From Eubacteriaceae bacterium UBA1433 (GTDB lineage Bacteria; Bacillota; Clostridia; Eubacteriales; UBA1433), in contig DCTT01000026.1 of the NCBI GenBank assembly GCA_002329295.1, positions 57,068 through 72,802 on the forward strand: a stretch of 15,735 bases of DNA, in the 5' to 3' direction. Numbering within the stretch: position 1 is the first letter of the stretch; each line of letters begins with the position of its first letter. The translations under genes and the position numbers were made by a program. Shown here piece by piece: positions 7,071 through 14,683 of the stretch. Under the pieces are notes generated by a model, which searched no databases, was not told the DNA's origin, and saw nothing but the letters and a program-made list of their open reading frames with translations.

Positions 7071-7850
7071 TTATTTTTCTTGCACCGTTCTTCGCCGAAT
7101 AAAGATTAATATCGCCGCGCCGACTATTGCCAACAGCGCGCTGATAAACTGTGCAAGGCTGATCGTGCCGAATATATAAACATGATCGGTTCTGAGAAAC
7201 TCAATCATAAATCTGCCGATCGAATAAAATACCAAATAAAGACAAATGGTCTCACCGTTATTTTTTTTCAAATATTTATCGTAACACAGCAGCAGAACAA
7301 ATCCTGCCGAATTCCATAACGATTCATACAAAAACAGCGGATGCACTTGAATGATGCCCAATGCAGGATCTGCTACTGAAATAGCCCAGGGCAGCGTTGT
7401 CTGTGTACCGTATACTTCCATATTAAAATAATTGCCCCACCTGCCGATTGCCTGACCCAATATCAAACTGGGAGCCACCAAATCCGCTACAATCCAAGCA
7501 TTCTGTTTTTTGATTTTACACATGATTATAATGCCTGCTATGCCGCCGGCAATTCCGCCGTGGATTGCCAAACCTCCTTCCCGAAAGGCAAAAATGGAAA
7601 GAGGATTTTGTCCATAATATTCAAAATGCGAAAAAACATAGGCTGCTCTGGCTCCTATAATAGCAAGAGGAATGGCCAAAAGCAGCACATCCAGTACCAC
7701 ATCGGTATCCATTCCTCTTTTTTTTGCTCGATTGAGCGCTATTATCATGCCCAATACAATGGCGGCGGCAATAATTACGCCATACCATCTGATTTCCAGA
7801 CCAAAAATTCGAAAAGCTATCGGATCGGGCATCGATAAAATAATCGCCAT
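7071..7850 (-). CDS. lgt: prolipoprotein diacylglyceryl transferase
   Basis: A 259-aa polytopic membrane enzyme that transfers diacylglyceryl from phosphatidylglycerol to the lipobox cysteine of prolipoproteins, the first step of lipoprotein maturation. Family signatures are present in order: an early W-Y-G near residue 23, R-E-G-G-L-A-I-H-G-G at 90-99 with the conserved His97, the diagnostic G-R-W-G-N-Y-F-N at 136-143 with Arg137, H-P-L-F-L-Y-E-S from 170, and G-R-F-x-I-E-F-L-R-T-D in the C-terminal part. About seven hydrophobic segments are visible. The ATG at 7850 has only a weak ribosome binding site. The gene starts 10 bases after pduL, suggesting coupling in a pduL-lgt unit. The lipoprotein of the envelope operon in this window is a likely client. 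Confidence 0.97.
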   Translation of the reverse strand: MAIILSMPDPIAFRIFGLEIRWYGVIIAAAIVLGMIIALNRAKKRGMDTDVVLDVLLLAIPLAIIGARAAYVFSHFEYYGQNPLSIFAFREGGLAIHGGIAGGIAGIIIMCKIKKQNAWIVADLVAPSLILGQAIGRWGNYFNMEVYGTQTTLPWAISVADPALGIIQVHPLFLYESLWNSAGFVLLLCYDKYLKKNNGETICLYLVFYSIGRFMIEFLRTDHVYIFGTISLAQFISALLAIVGAAILIFIRRRTVQEK

Positions 7851-7860
7851 ATTGTTTCAA

Positions 7861-8427
7861 CTACGAAATAATTTCGCCTTCTCCGCCTTTACGATCTACT
7901 CCTGCGGCATTGCCTTCTTCGGAGTCAATGTGCATATCTAAAGCAAATTTCGGACTCACACGAATCAAAACATTGTTAAAAACCAACCCTCGTGCACCAT
8001 CGACTTTGACGCTGACAATGTCTTTGTCTTTTACACCGAATTGCTCCGCTTCTTTATCGCTCATATGAATATGTCTGCTGGCTACAATCACGCCTTTGTC
8101 AAGTTCCACTTCACCGTTTGGTCCTACCAGCTTGCATCCCGGCGTACCTTCAATCTGACCGCTCTCACGAATCGGGGCGGCAATTCCTAATTTAAAGGTA
8201 TCTCCTGTCAAAATTTCAACCTGTGATTCCGGTCTGGTCGGCCCAAGAATTCTCACCCTGCCAATGCTGCCCTTGGGGCCCACAATTTCAACTTGTTCTT
8301 CACAAGCATATTGCCCGGGTTGGCTCAAATCGCTTTTGAAAGTCAATTCCTCTTTGCCGAAAAGTTTTTTTACATCTTCTTGTTTCAAATGGATGTGTCT
8401 GTTTGATAACGATACCGGTATTTTCAT
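7861..8427 (-). CDS. pduL: PduL-type phosphate acyltransferase (phosphotransacetylase)
   Basis: A 188-aa enzyme that interconverts acyl-CoA plus phosphate with acyl-phosphate plus CoA, here most likely acetyl or propionyl. It is unrelated in sequence to classical Pta. It shows the two PduL zinc-binding signatures, S-N-R-H-I-H-L at residues 8-14 and A-S-R-H-I-H-M at 116-122, plus D-M-H-I-D-S-E-E at 164-171. An in-frame ATG at 8463 would add 12 residues but has no ribosome binding site; the ATG at 8427 has GGAGGA five bases upstream. With that start the protein begins directly at the catalytic core and lacks the N-terminal encapsulation helix of microcompartment PduLs. No shell-protein gene is nearby, so a free cytosolic enzyme of acetate/ATP metabolism is likely. 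Confidence 0.95.
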   Translation of the reverse strand: MKIPVSLSNRHIHLKQEDVKKLFGKEELTFKSDLSQPGQYACEEQVEIVGPKGSIGRVRILGPTRPESQVEILTGDTFKLGIAAPIRESGQIEGTPGCKLVGPNGEVELDKGVIVASRHIHMSDKEAEQFGVKDKDIVSVKVDGARGLVFNNVLIRVSPKFALDMHIDSEEGNAAGVDRKGGEGEIIS

Positions 8428-8483
8428 ATTTCCTCCGCTATTTATTAAATATTTTTTTAACATTTTTATGTTAGTTTTAAAAA

Positions 8484-8512
8484 ATTATATCACAGAGTTC
8501 CCCGTTTTTCAA
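8484..8512 (-). promoter_or_regulatory. promoter of pduL (and probably lgt)
   Basis: TTGAAA (8507-8512) and a perfect TATAAT (8484-8489) are separated by exactly 17 bp. The 5' leader of about 50 bases contains a small AACAT/ATGTT hairpin and then the GGAGGA site of pduL. Confidence 0.85.
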
Positions 8513-8514
8513 TC

Positions 8515-8849
8515 CTATAGCATTGTCTTCTTCCAGGTCTGTCTGTTACACCTTTGATGTGTTTTCTTCGACCCGTATCGCACATTCTCAAAACCAATAG
8601 ATTGCCTTTGCCCACAATACATGCACTGCTTATTCATTACAGGCAGTTTTTGAAAGATTTTTTTCAAGGTAATATGTCTGTCTTTTGAACGAATTTGTTG
8701 CGACAAGGACGATTTGGCATTTCAGCAACAGCAATGTATTTGCTTCCAACAAAAAATAGATCGATTCGAACTGCCTGCCACCCTTTGTATCTCAACACTC
8801 TTTTATACCAATAACTCAAACAGCCTGCCATAAGGGTCACTTTTTCCAT
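8515..8849 (-). pseudogene. possible small gene split by a frameshift, unrecognised
   Basis: Two overlapping minus-strand reading frames lie end to end. The first (8849 to 8664, 61 aa) starts at an ATG with an AAAGGAAAG ribosome binding site eight bases upstream and contains a W-Y-K-R-V-L-R-Y-K-G-W segment. The second (to 8515) carries a C-x-x-C motif and a later Cys, like half of a zinc ribbon. Adding one base in the A-run near 8682-8686 would join them into a protein of about 108 residues. I do not recognise the family. The whole 8430-9080 interval contains no other gene candidate apart from promoters, so this is either a decayed gene, a sequencing indel, or two chance frames. Confidence 0.3.
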
Positions 8850-8988
8850 TTTTCTTTCCTTTTTTGCCTATATTTCGTAAAAAAATTCTCTTTTACATCC
8901 ATATCTTTTACAAATAAAGATAAATCCGCAATTCCTTTATAGAAAAGGTAAAAAAATATCGGAAGTTGTAGAAAAAACTTTACTGAAA

Positions 8989-8997
8989 TGATATACT
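8989..8997 (+). promoter_or_regulatory. extended -10 promoter of ppsA
   Basis: TATACT at 8992-8997 is preceded by TG at 8989-8990, which forms an extended -10 motif (TGnTATACT). No good -35 hexamer is found at 16-18 bp. The start point would be near 9004, giving a leader of about 75 bases before the ATG at 9081. Confidence 0.5.
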
Positions 8998-9003
8998 GTA
9001 TGC

Positions 9004-9022
9004 AACAAATTATGAATTTGTT
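9004..9022 (+). promoter_or_regulatory. 19-bp perfect dyad at the ppsA transcription start
   Basis: AACAAATT-ATG-AATTTGTT is a perfect 8-bp inverted repeat with a 3-base centre, seven bases after the -10 element. A dyad overlapping +1 is a classical place for a repressor operator. It matches neither the CcpA cre nor the Rex consensus. As RNA it would form only a weak AT-rich hairpin. Confidence 0.4.
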
Positions 9023-9080
9023 ATATTCAGCTTTGCTTTTTCACAAAACATGTCAGACAATATTTTGCGAGGTGTTAGAA

Positions 9081-11453
9081 ATGGAAAAAAACAAAGAGTA
9101 TTTGCTTTGGTTTGAACAATTAAGGAGAGAGGATGTAGATATCGTCGGCGGAAAATCAGCTTCACTGGGCGAAATGACATCCAACACCAATGTTCCTGTA
9201 CCTTACGGCTTTGCTACTACCGCACACGCTTATCGTTATTTTGTTGAAGAAAGCGGCTTGCAAGGTGAATTGGAATCCCTTTTGTCAGAGCTGACCGATG
9301 TGGAGGATACTGCGTTGCTCAAAGACGTCTGTGCCCGCATCCGCAAGCTCATTGTTTCACAGACTATGCCCAAAGATCTTGAAGAAGCCATTGCGGCGGC
9401 CTACAAAGAACTTTCAGAAAAAGTCGGCGAAAACGAACCGTTTGTGGCAGTACGTTCCAGTGCCACTGCAGAAGATTTGCCTGATGCCAGTTTCGCAGGC
9501 CAACAAGAAACTTTTCTGAATGTGCAGGGTGCTGCCAATATCGTTCAACGTGTCAAGGAATGCTATGCCTCTACGTTTACCGACCGCGCCGTTTACTATC
9601 GGGAAAAACAAGGCTTTGACCATTTGGATGTTGCCCTGTCTGCCGTTGTGCAGATGATGGTGTTCTCCAAAACTTCCGGCGTAATGTTTACGGTAAATTT
9701 AGTAAACGGAGATGACAGTTCTATTTTGATTGAAGCAGCTTACGGTCTAGGTGAATATGTTGTGCAAGGCATTGTAACGCCTGACGAATATATTGTATCG
9801 AAAGCTGATGAAACAATCATATCAAAACATGTAACGAAACAAGACATACAATATGCTCGCAAACCGGGCGGAGACTGCCATGAAATGCCTGTAGCTGAAG
9901 CCGACCGTGAAAAACAAAAAATTACTGATGAACAGATCTTGGAATTGGCCAGATACGCAAAGGCCATCGAAACGCACTACGGATGCTATATGGATATTGA
10001 GTGGGGCATTGACGAACGCACCGACAAAGTATGGATTTTGCAGGCGCGTCCCGAGACCGTTTGGAGTCGCAAGGACAAATCTGCCGCACCGGCAGATCAA
10101 CCTGCAGCAACGACAACAGAGCGCAATGTAATCCTCAAAGGACTTCCCGCAAGCCCGGGCCTCGTTTCAGGCAGAGCTCATGTAATCTTATCTCCGGACC
10201 TAATTCATGAATTTAATGAAGGTGAAATCCTTGTCACAGAAATGACTGCTCCGGACTGGGTACCGGCAATGAAAAAGGCAAAGGCGATTGTTACCGACTC
10301 CGGTGGCATGACCTGTCATGCTTCCATTGTCAGTCGTGAATTGGGGATTCCCTGTATTGTAGGCACCAAGAGCCGTGGCGATGCTGCAACCGTCACCATT
10401 CAAGACGGTATGGATATTACCGTTGATGCCACCAACGGCGTTGTCTATGAAGGTATCTTAGAAATAGAGAAAAAAGAAGAAAGCGGCGCAACAGTAATGG
10501 CCGAAACCTTCCCCGTTACAGGTACGAAGGTATATATGAACTTGGGTGATCCTGATCTTGCCGATAAATACAGTTCGTTGCCCTGTGACGGCATCGGACT
10601 TATGCGTGAAGAATTTATCTGGACAACTTACATTCATGAGCATCCGCTCTATCTGCTCAAGATTGGACAGCCGGAAAAAGTCGTCGACCAACTTGCCGAA
10701 GCATTCCGTAAAGTTTGCCAGGCATTATCTCCGCGCCCTGTGGTATTGAGATTTTCCGACTTCAAATCCAGCGAATATCGTGATTTGAAAGGCGGAGACG
10801 AGTTTGAGCCCTATGAGCCCAGCGCTCTTTTGGGATGGCGTGGCGCTTCTCGTTATTATGATCCTAAATACATTGAGGCCTTTAAGCTTGAAGTGCAGGC
10901 TGTACGCAAAGTACGTGAAGAATTTGGTCTGAAAAATCTGTATGTGATGATTCCTTTCTGCCGCACGGTAGAAGAATGCGAAAAGGTCATCAACCTCATG
11001 GCAGCAGAGGGTTTGCAACGAGGTCCCGATTTCAAAGTTTGGCTCATGGCCGAAATTCCTTCAAATATCATTTTGGCGGATCAATTCAATAAATATATTG
11101 ACGGTTACTCCATCGGTTCCAACGATTTGACTATGTTGCTGCTGGGTTGTGACCGTGACAATGATACCGTATCTGAAATTTTCGATGAGCGCAATCTGGC
11201 TATTCGCCGTGCAATTAAACATTTAATTGACACTGCGCACAAAGATGGTATGACCGTTTCCATTTGCGGTCAGGCTCCGAGTGTCTATCCTGAATTCACC
11301 GAATTCTTGGTTCGCAACGGCATAGACAGCATCTCTGTTAACCCCGATAAGGTTAAATTCACCAAACATATGGTGGCGCAAGTAGAACAACGCATTATGC
11401 TGGATGCATTGACGAAAAAAGGAAAGGTCGAAGATACGGATCTGGATTGGTAA
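9081..11453 (+). CDS. ppsA: phosphoenolpyruvate synthase (pyruvate, water dikinase)
   Basis: A 790-aa enzyme making PEP from pyruvate, ATP and water, with AMP and phosphate released; it is the entry to gluconeogenesis. Domains in order: an N-terminal ATP-binding domain with V-G-G-K-S-A-S-L-G-E-M around residues 22-32, then A-V-R-S-S-A-T-A-E-D and Q-A-R-P-E-T. The swivelling phosphohistidine domain has G-G-M-T-C-H-A-S with catalytic His413. The C-terminal pyruvate/PEP barrel has I-G-S-N-D-L-T and C729-G-Q-A-P-S. The C-G-Q-A-P-S end, the L-G-C-D-R-D loop and the length near E. coli PpsA's 792 favour PpsA over PPDK. Thr411, two residues before the histidine, is the position targeted by PpsR-type regulators. 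The open frame reaches upstream to 8988, but GAGGTG at 9068-9073 points to the ATG at 9081. The gene converges with ppsR. Confidence 0.96.
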   Translation: MEKNKEYLLWFEQLRREDVDIVGGKSASLGEMTSNTNVPVPYGFATTAHAYRYFVEESGLQGELESLLSELTDVEDTALLKDVCARIRKLIVSQTMPKDLEEAIAAAYKELSEKVGENEPFVAVRSSATAEDLPDASFAGQQETFLNVQGAANIVQRVKECYASTFTDRAVYYREKQGFDHLDVALSAVVQMMVFSKTSGVMFTVNLVNGDDSSILIEAAYGLGEYVVQGIVTPDEYIVSKADETIISKHVTKQDIQYARKPGGDCHEMPVAEADREKQKITDEQILELARYAKAIETHYGCYMDIEWGIDERTDKVWILQARPETVWSRKDKSAAPADQPAATTTERNVILKGLPASPGLVSGRAHVILSPDLIHEFNEGEILVTEMTAPDWVPAMKKAKAIVTDSGGMTCHASIVSRELGIPCIVGTKSRGDAATVTIQDGMDITVDATNGVVYEGILEIEKKEESGATVMAETFPVTGTKVYMNLGDPDLADKYSSLPCDGIGLMREEFIWTTYIHEHPLYLLKIGQPEKVVDQLAEAFRKVCQALSPRPVVLRFSDFKSSEYRDLKGGDEFEPYEPSALLGWRGASRYYDPKYIEAFKLEVQAVRKVREEFGLKNLYVMIPFCRTVEECEKVINLMAAEGLQRGPDFKVWLMAEIPSNIILADQFNKYIDGYSIGSNDLTMLLLGCDRDNDTVSEIFDERNLAIRRAIKHLIDTAHKDGMTVSICGQAPSVYPEFTEFLVRNGIDSISVNPDKVKFTKHMVAQVEQRIMLDALTKKGKVEDTDLDW

Positions 11454-11491
11454 GATCATCGAATCTTTTCTTATCCAAACATAACGCAAAT

Positions 11492-11523
11492 AAAAAGCTG
11501 ATGTATTTTTACATCAGCTTTTT
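11492..11523. terminator. bidirectional terminator between ppsA and ppsR
   Basis: A perfect 14-bp stem (11492-11505 with 11510-11523) with a 4-T loop. The arms themselves end in A5 and T5, so both strands see a hairpin with a U-run. It lies 39 bases after the ppsA stop and 36 bases after the ppsR stop and can serve both. Confidence 0.9.
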
Positions 11524-11541
11524 GCTTTCTTCAACCTTTTT

Positions 11542-11575
11542 CCAAGACGTCTCTCTGGTTAGAAAGACGTCTTGG
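11542..11575 (-). repeat. 11-bp inverted repeat across the ppsR stop codon
   Basis: CCAAGACGTCT at 11542-11552 pairs perfectly with AGACGTCTTGG at 11565-11575 around a 12-base loop that contains the ppsR stop. Each arm holds the palindrome AGACGTCT, so the arms are also partial direct repeats. No T-run follows on either strand, so it is not a standard terminator; it may protect the mRNA 3' end or delay convergent transcription. Confidence 0.6.
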
Positions 11576-12383
11576 TATCTTCCTCTCCAATCAGTTGAAT
11601 AATAATATTTGCCGTTTCTTCAATAGCGTTATTTGAGGTATTGAGCACTGTAATGCCAAGTTCCTGAAACAAGCGATTGGCATAATCCAACTCTCGTCGA
11701 ATACTGCTGATTTCAGCATATTTAGAAGAACTTTTCACCTTGTAAGTATTGATTCGTTTCTTTCGAATCTGCAGCAATTTTTCACTGTCTATCGTCAGCC
11801 CGATCATTTTTTTTCTCGGCAACCGAAACAATTCCTCATCCACTTTAATACCATAAACAATGGGGTAGTTTGCTGCCTTAATGCTTTGGTTGGCAAGATA
11901 GACACAAATAGGCGTTTTGGAAGTGCGCGATACACCCAACAAAATCACCTCTGCCTCTTTTAACCTGACAAGACTTTTGCCGTCATCGGTCTGCACCGTA
12001 AATTCGATGGCTTCCATACGTTTAAAATATTCTTCGTCCAATAATCTGTTTTGTCCTGGTATATTGACGGGAAGTGTGCCGGAAATTTTTTGCAAAGTGT
12101 AAATGGTGTCACTCAACAAATCCTGCGATATAATTCCATATTTTCGCACCTGCCGTTTTAAATGCTCATTGATACTTTTTAAAACAATGGTATAAATAAT
12201 GCTGGCATTTTTTTGTTTGGCTTGAAAAATAATATTGTCTATTTCATCAACGGTTTTCACAAAAGAAAAAATGTGCATTTCAAAATCATCCGCGTCAAAT
12301 TGCGTCAACGCTGTTTGAAATACTATTTTTGCCGTTTCTCCAATGGAGTCTGAAACCAAAAATACCTGATGCTTTTTTTGCAT
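11559..12383 (-). CDS. ppsR: PEP synthase / PPDK regulatory kinase-pyrophosphorylase (PpsR family, DUF299)
   Basis: A 274-aa bifunctional regulator. Family members use ADP to phosphorylate a threonine next to the catalytic histidine of PEP synthase or PPDK, inactivating it, and use phosphate to remove that group and release pyrophosphate. The N-terminal V-S-D-S-I-G-E-T-A motif (residues 10-18) and the P-loop G-V-S-R-T-S-K-T-P at 150-158 are both intact. The ATG at 12383 is two bases after the glyS stop; AAGGAG inside the glyS end is the probable binding site, with a rather long 12-base spacing. An in-frame TTG at 12419 inside glyS lacks a binding site. It is the last gene of recO-glyS-ppsR, and the adjacent convergent ppsA is the obvious target, though a PPDK elsewhere in the genome cannot be excluded. 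Confidence 0.95.
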   Translation of the reverse strand: MQKKHQVFLVSDSIGETAKIVFQTALTQFDADDFEMHIFSFVKTVDEIDNIIFQAKQKNASIIYTIVLKSINEHLKRQVRKYGIISQDLLSDTIYTLQKISGTLPVNIPGQNRLLDEEYFKRMEAIEFTVQTDDGKSLVRLKEAEVILLGVSRTSKTPICVYLANQSIKAANYPIVYGIKVDEELFRLPRKKMIGLTIDSEKLLQIRKKRINTYKVKSSSKYAEISSIRRELDYANRLFQELGITVLNTSNNAIEETANIIIQLIGEEDTKTSF

Positions 12384-12384
12384 A

Positions 12385-13767
12385 TTAAAAAGCAACTCCT
12401 TTTTCAATATAAGCGACAATTTCTTCTATCTTAATTCGTTCCTGTTCCATGCTGTCACGATGCCGAATGGTTACCGCACCATCTTCTAAGGTATCAAAAT
12501 CAACGGTAATGCAAAACGGCGTGCCAATCTCATCTTGTCTGCGATATCTTTTGCCAATGCTGCCGCTCTCATCATATTCGACAGGAAAACATTTTAACAA
12601 ATCCGCAAATATTTTTTCTGCAGGTTCTGTAAGTTTTTTTGTAAGAGGCAGCACCGCTGCTTTATAGGCCGCCAAATAAGGATGAATTCTTAATACAGTA
12701 CGTTCCTCTTTTTCATTGATTGTTTCTTTTTCATAACCGTCACACAGTACCGTAAGCATCAGCCTGTCCACCCCTACTGAAGGTTCAATGCAATAGGGAT
12801 AAAATTTTTCATTGGTCACCGGGTCAATATATTTCATATCTTTTCCCGAATGCAACTCATGCTGCTTTAAGTCATAGTCTGTGCGATCCGCAATACCCCA
12901 AAGCTCGCCGATACCAAAAGGAAATCGATATTCAATGTCCGTCGTAGCATTGCTGTAATGCGACAATTCATCTTGCTTGTGGTCGCGCAAAACAATATTT
13001 TCCCGTTTGATTCCGATGCTGTATAAAAATTCTTCGCAAAACTTTTTCCAATATTCAAACCAGATAAACTCTTCTTTTGGCTCACAAAAAAATTCTAACT
13101 CCATCTGCTCAAATTCACGTGTTCTGAAAATAAAATTACCGGGAGTAATTTCGTTACGAAAAGATTTACCAATTTGACCAATGCCGAAAGGAAGCCGCTT
13201 TCGTGTTGTACGTTGAATATTTTTAAAATTAACAAAAATACCCTGACAGGTCTCCGGTCTCAAATAAATTTGACTGGCGCTGTCTTCCGTAACACCTTGA
13301 AAAGTTTTAAACATCAAGTTGAATTGCCGAATCGGCGTAAAATCATCCGCACCGCAAGCAGGACAAACAATACGGTTGTCTTTCATAAATGTCTCCATCT
13401 TATTATGATCCCATCCGTCGACACTTTGGTGCTCTCCTTGTTTTTGAAAATACTCCTCAATGAGTTTGTCTGCACGAAACCGTTGACGGCAACTTTTGCA
13501 ATCGATAAGCGGATCGTTAAAACTTTCCAAATGTCCGCTGGCTTCCCAGGTTTTCGGATTCATCAATATCGCACAATCTACCCCCACATTGTGCGGGTTT
13601 TCCTGAATAAATTTTTTCCACCAGGCTTTTTTGATATTATTTTTGATTTCCACCCCCAGCGGACCATAATCCCAACTGTTTGCCAGTCCGTCATAAATTT
13701 CTGATCCTTGAAAAATAATACCTCGCATTTTGCAAACACTGATGATCTCATTCATTGTAAGCTGCAT
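12385..13767 (-). CDS. glyS: glycyl-tRNA synthetase, single-chain alpha2 type
   Basis: A 460-aa class II aminoacyl-tRNA synthetase that charges tRNA-Gly in the cytoplasm. It belongs to the homodimeric type (often called glyQS), not the alpha2-beta2 type. The N-terminus has the family signature G-I-I-F-Q-G-S-E-I-Y-D-G-L-A-N-S-W-D-Y-G-P-L-G. An inserted zinc-binding region has C90-x-x-C93 and C135-x-x-C138. Motif 2 is at about 203-225 (F-R-N-E-I-T-P then R-T-R-E-F-E-Q-M-E), motif 3 has G-V-D-R-L, and an anticodon-binding domain forms the last about 110 residues. A G-rich binding site (GGGGAGGG) precedes the ATG. recO ends 20 bases upstream, leaving no room for a T-box, so the gene depends on the recO promoter as far as this sequence shows. 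Confidence 0.97.
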   Translation of the reverse strand: MQLTMNEIISVCKMRGIIFQGSEIYDGLANSWDYGPLGVEIKNNIKKAWWKKFIQENPHNVGVDCAILMNPKTWEASGHLESFNDPLIDCKSCRQRFRADKLIEEYFQKQGEHQSVDGWDHNKMETFMKDNRIVCPACGADDFTPIRQFNLMFKTFQGVTEDSASQIYLRPETCQGIFVNFKNIQRTTRKRLPFGIGQIGKSFRNEITPGNFIFRTREFEQMELEFFCEPKEEFIWFEYWKKFCEEFLYSIGIKRENIVLRDHKQDELSHYSNATTDIEYRFPFGIGELWGIADRTDYDLKQHELHSGKDMKYIDPVTNEKFYPYCIEPSVGVDRLMLTVLCDGYEKETINEKEERTVLRIHPYLAAYKAAVLPLTKKLTEPAEKIFADLLKCFPVEYDESGSIGKRYRRQDEIGTPFCITVDFDTLEDGAVTIRHRDSMEQERIKIEEIVAYIEKGVAF

Positions 13768-13787
13768 AAAGTCCCTCCCCTAATGTT

Positions 13788-14528
13788 TTATAATACCGCT
13801 ATCAAAAAATCATAGGTTGATAGCTGCTTTTCAAGTTTGTCGGTTAAACAGCAATGAAGTAATTCTACCAAATTTAAAAGATGATTGGAATCTATATTTG
13901 TGAAATCTTCTTGTTTCAGTACAATGTTTAGTAACAAATTCAATATTTTGCGTTCCGCCTCGCTGATATGACGATATTTTTGCATTGTTCGCGAACATTG
14001 CTCACACATTACACCACCCTGCTCAACATCAAAGGAGCCCAAATCACTGTCGCTGCCGCACAGCACACAAGCATTCAACATCGGGCTATATCCGATCAAG
14101 GCCAATAGCTTCATCTGGAACAACGCAATGTAAGCCGTTACTTCTTTTTCTGTGCTTTTTTCAATTTTATTCAAACAATATAACAACAACATATAGGCTC
14201 GCTCATCTTTTTGATAGTTTTCATAAGCAAAATTTAAAAGCTGTGCCAAATAAGATGCTGCCGCCAATTTTTTTAACGATTTTTGTAAACCCGCAAAAGA
14301 TTTTAATAACATCGATTGATTATGGATGTAAAAATTTTTTCCCACAAAGCACGCATATTCGGATACTGAAAAAAGCTGGCTCACGGCACCGCCACCTTTT
14401 TTTAATATTTTTGCACGTTTATAAAGAACGGGAATTTTCCCATCTTCTTTGGAAAACACCGTCAATATTTTGTCACTTTCGCCATATTCATCGGTTTTTA
14501 AAACGATTCCCGTTATGGTCTTCAGCAT
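13788..14528 (-). CDS. recO: DNA repair protein RecO
   Basis: A 246-aa protein of the RecFOR pathway, which loads RecA on gapped DNA by displacing single-strand-binding protein and annealing strands. The N-terminal OB-fold begins with the family pattern G-I-V-L-K-T-x-x-Y-G-E-S-D-K-I-L-T-V-F. A zinc site is formed by C154-x-x-C157 and C175-x-x-C178. The ATG at 14534 lies only two bases after AAGGA, while the ATG at 14528 has a proper 7-base spacing and fits family N-termini, so 14528 is preferred. recO is the first gene of recO-glyS-ppsR, a conserved Firmicutes neighbourhood, and an extended -10 promoter lies just upstream. Confidence 0.95.
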   Translation of the reverse strand: MLKTITGIVLKTDEYGESDKILTVFSKEDGKIPVLYKRAKILKKGGGAVSQLFSVSEYACFVGKNFYIHNQSMLLKSFAGLQKSLKKLAAASYLAQLLNFAYENYQKDERAYMLLLYCLNKIEKSTEKEVTAYIALFQMKLLALIGYSPMLNACVLCGSDSDLGSFDVEQGGVMCEQCSRTMQKYRHISEAERKILNLLLNIVLKQEDFTNIDSNHLLNLVELLHCCLTDKLEKQLSTYDFLIAVL

Positions 14529-14557
14529 TGCCATTTCCTTTATTTTATAATGGTTTT

Positions 14558-14566
14558 ATTGTACCA
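14558..14566 (-). promoter_or_regulatory. extended -10 promoter of the recO-glyS-ppsR operon
   Basis: TACAAT at 14558-14563 is preceded by TGG, giving an extended -10 (TGnTACAAT). The nearest -35-like TTTACT is only 14 bp away. It is located between the upstream terminator and the recO ribosome binding site. Confidence 0.5.
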
Positions 14567-14596
14567 CATTTCCGCAGAGTAAACCATTTCTCGCAG

Positions 14597-14630
14597 AAAA
14601 ACGCGGTATTGCCTTTTGGGGTAATACCGC
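14597..14630 (-). terminator. intrinsic terminator after the DUF4349-type gene
   Basis: GCGGTATT pairs with AATACCGC and continues through one G-U and two G-C pairs to an 11-bp stem (14603-14613 with 14620-14630) around a short loop. The minus strand then has GTTTTT. It lies about 55 bases after the stop at 14684 and separates this gene from the recO operon. Confidence 0.85.
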
Positions 14631-14683
14631 ATAAAACTCTTCTAACTCCTATTGACTTCTTTCTCGCTCTCCCCGTGCCGAGT

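Noticed and set aside
7861..8427. Bacterial microcompartment locus
   Set aside because: pduL is the only such gene and lacks the targeting extension; the neighbours are lgt and valS.
8988..9080. 31-residue N-terminal extension of ppsA
   Set aside because: It would start inside the -10 region, has no ribosome binding site, and family members begin at the later methionine.
13174..13704. Plus-strand open frame of 176 codons
   Set aside because: It is antisense to glyS, which is intact.
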